A stretch of 64,000 bases of DNA. Origin: Omphiscola glabra (lineage: Eukaryota; Mollusca; Gastropoda; Lymnaeidae). Position numbers and translations under genes: made by a program. Location of the stretch: contig OZ024809.1 in NCBI GenBank assembly GCA_964017045.1, positions 31,021,354 to 31,085,353 on the forward strand, read 5' to 3'. Shown here piece by piece: positions 58,139 through 64,000 of the stretch. The notes beneath the pieces are model-generated. The model saw only the letters and a program-made list of their open reading frames with translations. It was not told the DNA's origin and ran no database searches. How positions within the stretch are numbered: the first letter of the stretch is position 1; each line of letters opens with the position of its first letter.

Positions 58139-58865
58139 ACAGAAAGACTGGACTGCTTGATATTAGACCGAACACATAATATATATTTATAATCTTCATT
58201 TTCTGAAAAGCTTCACTAACATCAAGTCACAGATGCACAGTTTGTTAGAAATAATTGTATGCTTCATGAGGGGATGGGGTGAGAATCTATGAAGTCGTTT
58301 TCGATTATAAATTTAAAACTTCAAATATTGAGCAATATTTAGCTTCCTCGCCTGGGCAAGACAATCAATATAAACAAAACAGAGACCTTTTAGAGTGAGA
58401 ACAAAATAATAATTTAAAAAAAAAAATTAGAATCAACGGGGTAGTCTAAAATCTTAAATAAAATTAAAAACACTATTACAATTGATTAACTACAAAAGCT
58501 AGAGGATCTAGGTAAGACATTCTCCACTACCAGCATCTTCTGTCGCAGTCCCGCTAAGTGTGGAATGATGCGACAACTACACTCAGGTATACTCCAAAGA
58601 GTATGCCTGAATTTTGAAATTAACCAAAATTTTCTGGTGCACAAAACTTTCTGGTGCACAAAACTTTCTGGTGCAGGGGAATCAATAATAAAGTTTTCTT
58701 GTCTTAAAAAAATTGGGGGATATTGAAGATGTGTATGCGTAAATTTGATTCCTTTGAGTTGGCAGCACCGAGTGTCACACACCGATGTGAGTGTGTTGCC
58801 TGATGTGGTCACCACCACCCACCCACTTAGTGACGCCATTGCATATTACCGTCTCAGTATATTAT
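58139..58865. other. Gene B intron
   Basis: Unassigned, with three tandem copies of a 17 bp unit AAAACTTTCTGGTGCAC at about 58626-58676. Confidence 0.6.
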
Positions 58866-59330
58866 TATTATTATTATTATAAGAAGTTTTTTATAGCGTA
58901 GTTCCCAAACCTAGTGCTGGGCTCACCACGCTGTACATACAATTTAGCAAACATAATCATGAACTTAAAAATTAACATACATTAATTACATAAAACAAAA
59001 CAAATGTGTATTCGCTCCAACCACACCATAACTATTTTAAATGTCAAGCTATGGACGGCACCCAGCAGCAGCGTCTATCGATCAGAGGGGGGAATCAGTC
59101 AGGATAGTAGAGTTTAAAGAGTTGTGTTTTGAGTGCAGTTTTGAAGGCTGTGATGGTCGGTATATTGCGGATGTGTAGTGGAAGAGAATTCCATTGTTTC
59201 GGGGTACAGAAAGAGACAGATCGTTCACCGCATGTTTTTGTGCGAGTCTTGGGGACAGAAAGAATACGCGCTTTAAATTCTAATTGAATGTTGGCATGAA
59301 AATCTAAACTTTTTTTAAATTTTACCTTCC
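58866..59330 (-). pseudogene. LINE 3' end: reverse-transcriptase C-terminus and 3' UTR
   Basis: On the minus strand the sequence reads RTKTCGERSVSFCTPKQWNS, then LPLHIRNIPTITAFKTALKT, QLFKLYYPD and stop. The order W-N-S-L-P-x2-I-R-x8-F-K-x2-L-K is the familiar C-terminal end of non-LTR reverse transcriptases. The 3' UTR follows, ending in a hairpin and (AAT)n at 58860-58880. The 5' end is truncated. It is the same family as 8876-9125; the clade was not determined. Confidence 0.82.
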
Positions 59331-59354
59331 AATTTTGTCCATGTTTTGTTCCAG

Positions 59355-59428
59355 CTGTTGAGATGGTATATGGGCCAAGACAGCCCCTTCCTCGCCATCT
59401 ACAGGGCTTGTGACGTCACTTCATTCAA
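59355..59428 (+). CDS. Gene B exon: SEA5, part b
   Basis: 74 bp exon, acceptor TTTTGTTCCAG, donor TTCAA|GTATGT, phase 0 in and 2 out. It reads LLRWYMGQDSPFLAIYRACD then VTSF. It starts only about 25 bp after the truncated end of the minus-strand LINE remnant. Confidence 0.9.
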
Positions 59429-59634
59429 GTATGTTTTCAGATAAGATCCTATCGAGAGGAAGCAATAGTATAAAATGACCAAACAATTGATACCATAGGT
59501 GCGCAAGGAAGCTGAATGACTGTAGGTGTCTGACAAGCCAAGCTGCGTAAAGCGCCTTGCTTCAACACTATAGGGCAACATTTCTTCTTCTCTAAATAAC
59601 TTTAAAAACAATTTTATAAACAAATAGTAACTTT

Positions 59635-59940
59635 TAGGTTAGAGAGAAATGGTAACTTTCACTTTAGAGACAAATAGTAAGTTTCAGGCTAGAGAGAAAT
59701 AGTAACTTTCACGTTATAGACAAATAGTAATTTTCGCGATGGAGAGAAATAGTAACTTTCACGTTATAGACAAACAGTAATTTTTGCGATAGAGAGAAAT
59801 AGTAACTTTAACGTTATAAAAAAATAGTAATTTTCACGATAGAGAGAAATAGTAACTTTCACGTTATAGACAAATAGTAACTTTCACGTTATAGACAAAT
59901 AGTAACTTTCACGTTACATACAAATAGTAACTTTCATTAA
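59635..59940. repeat. 25-bp minisatellite, AAATAGTAACTTTCACGTTA
   Basis: About twelve copies with ATAGACA/AGAGAGA variants. Confidence 0.92.
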
Positions 59941-60082
59941 ACCGGCATCCCCACCCACCACCCCGGTAGTTTATTGCTTATTAAACATTTAAATTGTTAA
60001 ACTTTTTTTATTATCTAAATTTAATAAAAATTATCAAAAAATATATTTTAAAACGTAGGATTTGGATACTTAAGTTATTCTG

Positions 60083-60205
60083 CCTGACGTTGTCCTGACA
60101 TACAGGAGCGACAGTCACCAGCTGCCCAACGTTGCCCTGACATACAGGAGCGACAGTCACCAGTTGCCCGACGTCAACCTGACATACAGGAGCGACAGTC
60201 ACCAG
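60083..60205. repeat. 42-bp repeat, GACATACAGGAGCGACAGTC
   Basis: Three copies, including ACCAGCTGCCCAACGTT. Confidence 0.9.
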
Positions 60206-60403
60206 CTGATGACTTGAAATCCTAGAACATATTTCAACCGGCTCAGCAACTTGTATCGCAACTGATATATATATATATATACGTTACAATGTATAGAAAA
60301 TTTGAGTCCTGTAAAGAATCAATTAAATAGATGAGTACAGCAACAAAAACGTTGATCTTAACCCCACCCCCGCCTTCCCCCGGGATTTAGTGTTCGTCTG
60401 ATC

Positions 60404-60538
60404 CAAGGGGTCGGGGTCCTTTCCCAAGCAAACAGCCAAATATAACATTTTGATCTAATAGCTAGTAGTATCCAAGAGCTACCCGAGAAAGATCAAGCAG
60501 CCGCATGCAAGTTGAGAGCCGAAGGTTCCCGACCCCTG
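60404..60538. mobile_element. Probable hAT remnant, AGGGGTCGGG termini
   Basis: CAAGGGGTCGGGGTCCTT at the left and AAGGTTCCCGACCCCTG at the right are inverted; flanks do not match well. Confidence 0.5.
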
Positions 60539-60630
60539 GGTAATCATAACAAATATCATATATTATGAACTAAAAACAATATCTAAAGGTTCATGAAATA
60601 AGTTTCTAAATTTGGAAATTGATCATATAG

Positions 60631-60792
60631 CCCAAGTCCTACAGGCGTGACCTTCACCTTGCTGTTCGAGACCAAACTCCACGGCGACTTTTCCAGGCAG
60701 GTGAGAACCTTTCTGGAATACAAAGCCCCGAAAGCGTACGCCCCTGGTCTCAACCTTCTGGACGTTGGTCACTTGTATCTTATTATGGACAG
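60631..60792 (+). CDS. Gene B exon: SEA5, part c1
   Basis: 162 bp exon, acceptor GATCATATAG (weak pyrimidine tract), donor GACAG|GTGAGA, phase 2 in and 2 out. After completing Asn it reads PSPTGVTFTLLFETKLHGDF and continues to APGLNLLDVGHLYLIMD. An internal CAG|GTGAGA at about 60699 could act as an early donor, but the frame stays open past it and the family pattern supports reading on. No cleavage-type GS. Confidence 0.85.
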
Positions 60793-61031
60793 GTGAGAGA
60801 ATTGGAAATGTTCAGATATCAGTCTTATTTAAAAGTCATTTACTATAATTTGTTTATATATTTTTTTAATATACTAAAAATATAACTGAAAATAGTTTTC
60901 TAATATACCTTTCTAGTATACCTGTCAAATATACCTTTCAAATATATCTTTTTAATTGATTATTTTTGTTGAGATTTGAAATTGCTGGTGAATAAATTTG
61001 ATTACAATTTCCGCACAATTATTTCCCACAG

Positions 61032-61192
61032 GTATCGAATCGAGATCAGCTCTACCATATTACCGTCCAATACCCTGAGCACTCCAACAATGACTATGTC
61101 ATCGATTACATCAACACATATTGCGATGGATTCGACTACCTTTATCGTCCCCAGCACCGTATCAACACTCACCATGTCTAGCTCTTCAACGA
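61032..61192 (+). CDS. Gene B exon: SEA5, part c2, Ser/Thr linker
   Basis: 161 bp exon, acceptor TTATTTCCCACAG, donor AACGA|GTGAGT, phase 2 in and 1 out. After Arg it reads YRIEISSTILPSNTLSTPTM and then a Ser/Thr-rich stretch to MSSSST. It is a mucin-like spacer between SEA5 and SEA6. Confidence 0.88.
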
Positions 61193-61387
61193 GTGAGTAC
61201 GCAACGTTATTCAGAAATTTCTTCTGACACTCTCAAATCTACCTTAAGGGGCTACACACTCAAATATGTACACTGGATTCCCTTGGGGGAGGGGGGAGAT
61301 GGGGGGGGGGTCATGAATGTAAAGGGGGTGCTTCATTTTTGTTTATGAAAGAAATGTTACACTGAGCTTGGATCTCTTTTTCTATAA

Positions 61388-61860
61388 CACCGGGGAACCA
61401 GGGGACCTTCGCTGTTCTATCTCTGGGGAACCAGGGAACCTTCGCTGTTCTATCTCTGGGGAACCAGGGAACCTTCGCTGTTCTATCTCTGGGGAACCAG
61501 GGAACCTTCGCTGTTCTATCTCTGGGGAACCAGGGAACCTTCGCTGTTCTATCTCTGGGGAACCAGGGGACCTTCGCTATTCTATCACCGGTGAACCAGG
61601 GGACCTTCCCTATTCTATCACCGGTGAACCAGGGGACCTTCGTTATTCTATCTCTGAGGATCTAAGGGAAATTTGATGTTCTATAACACTTGTGAATCAG
61701 GGAACTTTGACATTCTGTATCATTGAGGAACCGGGAGAACTTTGATATTCTGTATCATTGAGGAACCAGGAGAACTTTGATATTCTGTAACCCTGGGACA
61801 CCAGTGGAAATTTGTTCTATAACACTTGGAAACCAGGGGAAATTTAATGTTCTATAACAC
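61388..61860. repeat. 33-bp minisatellite, GGGGAACCAGGGAACCTTCG
   Basis: Eight good copies (SGEPGNLRCSI in the open frame) to about 61660, then decaying copies. Confidence 0.92.
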
Positions 61861-62334
61861 TCAGCAATATTTCCATTTATTAGATCCATAAATATTCTTA
61901 TCTTATCTATCTTATCTGAAAAAGGAGAGTTTCCATATGGCAATTTGACGTTTTGTCATCGAATTCAGGGGCAGATAAACTTTAAAAAATTGTTAGCCTC
62001 GAGCAACAAATGTGAACTTCCCCCCACCCCCCTCCCCCAAAAAACAAACAACAGAGGCAAAACAATATGTGACACATTAAACTTGTATTACCCCCCCCCT
62101 CCCTCCCCAATTCGTTCCACCTGATTAAAACAAATTTCGCAACCTATGTTGTTAAACATACCGTTTGAAACTATTCTTATTTGAAACTTAATATCTAGTC
62201 TCATATACCCTAGTTATATATAATTCTACATTGGTTATAGTGGCCCCTGTATATGGGTTGCCCTTGTCCTGTACTCAGACACGGCAAGTCTCAGGTAGTC
62301 ATTGAGATACACTAATTTCAATATACCAGCTGCA
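61861..62334. other. Gene B intron
   Basis: Unassigned; C-rich runs near 62020-62110. Confidence 0.5.
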
Positions 62335-62843
62335 ATCCTTCATGTTTCTTGTCATCTGACAACTGTAATCCTTCATGTTTCTTGTCATCTGACAACTGTA
62401 ATCCTTCATGTTTCTTGTCATCTGACAACTGTAATCCTTCATGTTTCTTGTCATCTGACAACTTTATTCATTCATGCTTCTTGTCATCTGTCAAATGTAA
62501 TCCTTCATGGTTCTTGTCATCTGACAACTGTACTCCTTCATGTTTCTTGTCATCTGTCAATTGTAATCCTTTATGTTTGTCATCTGAAAACTAAAATCTT
62601 TCATGTTTGTCATCTGACAACTAAAATCCTTCATGTTTGTCATCTGACAACTGTAATCTTACATGTTTCTTGTCATCTGTCAACTGTAATCCTTCATGTT
62701 TGTCATCTGACAACTGTACTCCTTCATGTTTTATGTTTGTCATCTGACAACTGTAATCCTTCATGTTTGTCATCTGACAACTGTAATTCTACATGTTTCT
62801 TGTCATCTGACAACTGTAATCCTTCATGTTTGTCATCTGACAG
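62335..62843. repeat. 27-34-bp minisatellite, CATCTGACAACTGTAATCCT
   Basis: About sixteen copies. The unit length alternates because TTTCTTGTCATC shortens to TTTGTCATC. The last partial unit, TTTGTCATCTGACAG, is the splice acceptor of the SEA6a exon. Confidence 0.93.
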
Positions 62844-62965
62844 CCATCAACGAGGTTTCTGTGCTGTCCTACGAGTTTGGACTTGCTGACTTCTACTACA
62901 CCAATGAACTCGCCAACAAGAACTCTGCCAGGTTTCAGTTCTTACAGGAGCGATTCTGTAGAGAT
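62844..62965 (+). CDS. Gene B exon: SEA6, part a
   Basis: 122 bp exon, acceptor TGTCATCTGACAG, donor GAT|GTAAGT, phase 1 in and 0 out. It reads TINEVSVLSYEFGLADFYYT and continues ELANKNSARFQFLQERFCRD. It has the usual helix start (L-x5-S-x2-F) and FCRD cysteine. Confidence 0.9.
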
Positions 62966-63504
62966 GTAAGTCAGTATGGGTGCCAAGCAAGATATGGCTG
63001 CAAATATCTAAGCACGTGTGCCAAATAGGCTACGACTCCAAACATGTAAGAATGCGTGCTACGTAGGATGTGACTACAAATTTGTAAGCACACGTGCTAA
63101 ATAGGCTATTACGAAGAAATGCAAGTAGCTACACAATTTGATATGCAAACTTCTTTTCAGTAGTTAATCAATTATCAGAACACTACGTCCAACATAATTT
63201 AGAACAACGGTTCTTATGATGAGTTTATGACGTGGGCTCAAGTTGGGCAGTATGTGAACCCCTGGAACTCAAACGTTGGTGTGGTGTTGCCTGTGAATTC
63301 GTTGATTTGAAAATTTAGTTTCAATGTTTACTTTTTGCTTTGTGTTTTGTTTATGAAAACTTGGTACAAACACGAATTTCGGTTAGTCACATGACTTGTA
63401 GGAACATGAGGTTGTGCTAGGGTTGTAACAATGTTACACTACATTCTCATTTGAAACATTCAAGAAAGTTTACATGATTCCAAAATATCATAATTTAACT
63501 TCAG

Positions 63505-63572
63505 ATGGACAAATATTACGCCCAGAGCAGTGTCAAGGGCATGTACACGTCCTGCTCCATTGAGGCATTCAC
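63505..63572 (+). CDS. Gene B exon: SEA6, part b; gene continues beyond window
   Basis: 68 bp exon, acceptor TTTAACTTCAG, donor TTCAC|GTGAGT, phase 0 in and 2 out. It reads MDKYYAQSSVKGMYTSCSIE then AF. The c part of SEA6 must lie to the right of the window. Confidence 0.9.
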
Positions 63573-63892
63573 GTGAGTATATTTAAAGTCAAACAATATT
63601 TAAAATTCGACGGGTTAATTTAAAACACAAGCGAATGGGGAATAAATCTGACAGGAAGAACATAAAAATCAAGAATATATGAGTTACTTCCCTTTCACCA
63701 ATCCTAACTCATATTCCTCGGTATAAGTCTTACAGCGAAAGTGAAACATCATGCCTTGCAGTCTTCATTGTTTTAGCTGGTTAAGGCGTTCAGTAGAAAC
63801 GCGAGACTTCCTCGACATTGTCCTTGTCTCTTGTCGCTAATCAGACTTTCAAATAACATTAGTTCACTACATTATTCCTGATCCGGAAATGT

Positions 63893-64000
63893 GTTTGTCG
63901 ACGGGCAATTGATCGACGAAAGTTTGGTCGAAGTTTATTTTCAGTTCACACGATCACATTTTGCGTCTAATTTCTTTTTGAACACATTATTTTGTTTTAC
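63893..64000. mobile_element. Foldback element, second copy, cut by window end
   Basis: CCGGAAATGTGTTTGTCGACGG and TTGATCGACG match the left arm at 17948. CAGTTCACACGATCACATTT matches the terminus of the MITE at 18357. The two families therefore share sequence. Confidence 0.75.

Overview
The window is intron-rich, AT-rich animal DNA. Coding sequence sits in short exons with GT/AG splice sites, separated by kilobases of simple repeats. No bacterial-type operons, CRISPR arrays or RNA genes were recognised. I infer a mollusc, probably a gastropod. One reason is six short hAT copies that look like the SPIN family, whose reported hosts include a pond snail. The other is that the first gene resembles a molluscan prohormone-type precursor. 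The species cannot be fixed from this sequence alone.

Gene A (plus strand, 3554-16163) is the 3' part of a small secreted-looking precursor. Four exons join in one reading frame and give 192 residues and a stop. Basic cleavage-type sites (KR, KRRR) come first, then an acidic stretch, then a ten-cysteine domain with a CNIHEMCYACG motif. The signal-peptide exon must lie to the left of the window.

Gene B (plus strand, 28789 to beyond 63572, possibly starting at 25002) is a large type II membrane protein. It has a basic, Ser/Thr-rich cytoplasmic tail, one transmembrane helix, and then an extracellular row of SEA domains. Twenty-one exons join in frame (about 887 codons) without a stop. Five SEA modules are complete and a sixth runs off the right edge. 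Every module is bounded by phase-1 introns and built from an 'a' exon (1 to 0), a 'b' exon (0 to 2) and a 'c' part (2 to 1), the last being one or two exons. Each module carries the same cysteine pair.

Between the exons lie more than fifty distinct tandem arrays (units of 12 to 51 bp). Many start or stop within tens of bases of a splice site. Two have copied the splice site itself: the acceptor of the last exon of gene A, and the donor of the exon ending SEA3. A 1.74 kb repeat block inside the SEA4 intron has been duplicated very recently. Transposon remains include SPIN-like and other hAT elements with 8 bp target duplications, palindromic foldback elements, a TTA-flanked MITE and two copies of one LINE 3' end. 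The long open frames in this window are almost all tandem arrays whose unit is a multiple of three, not genes.
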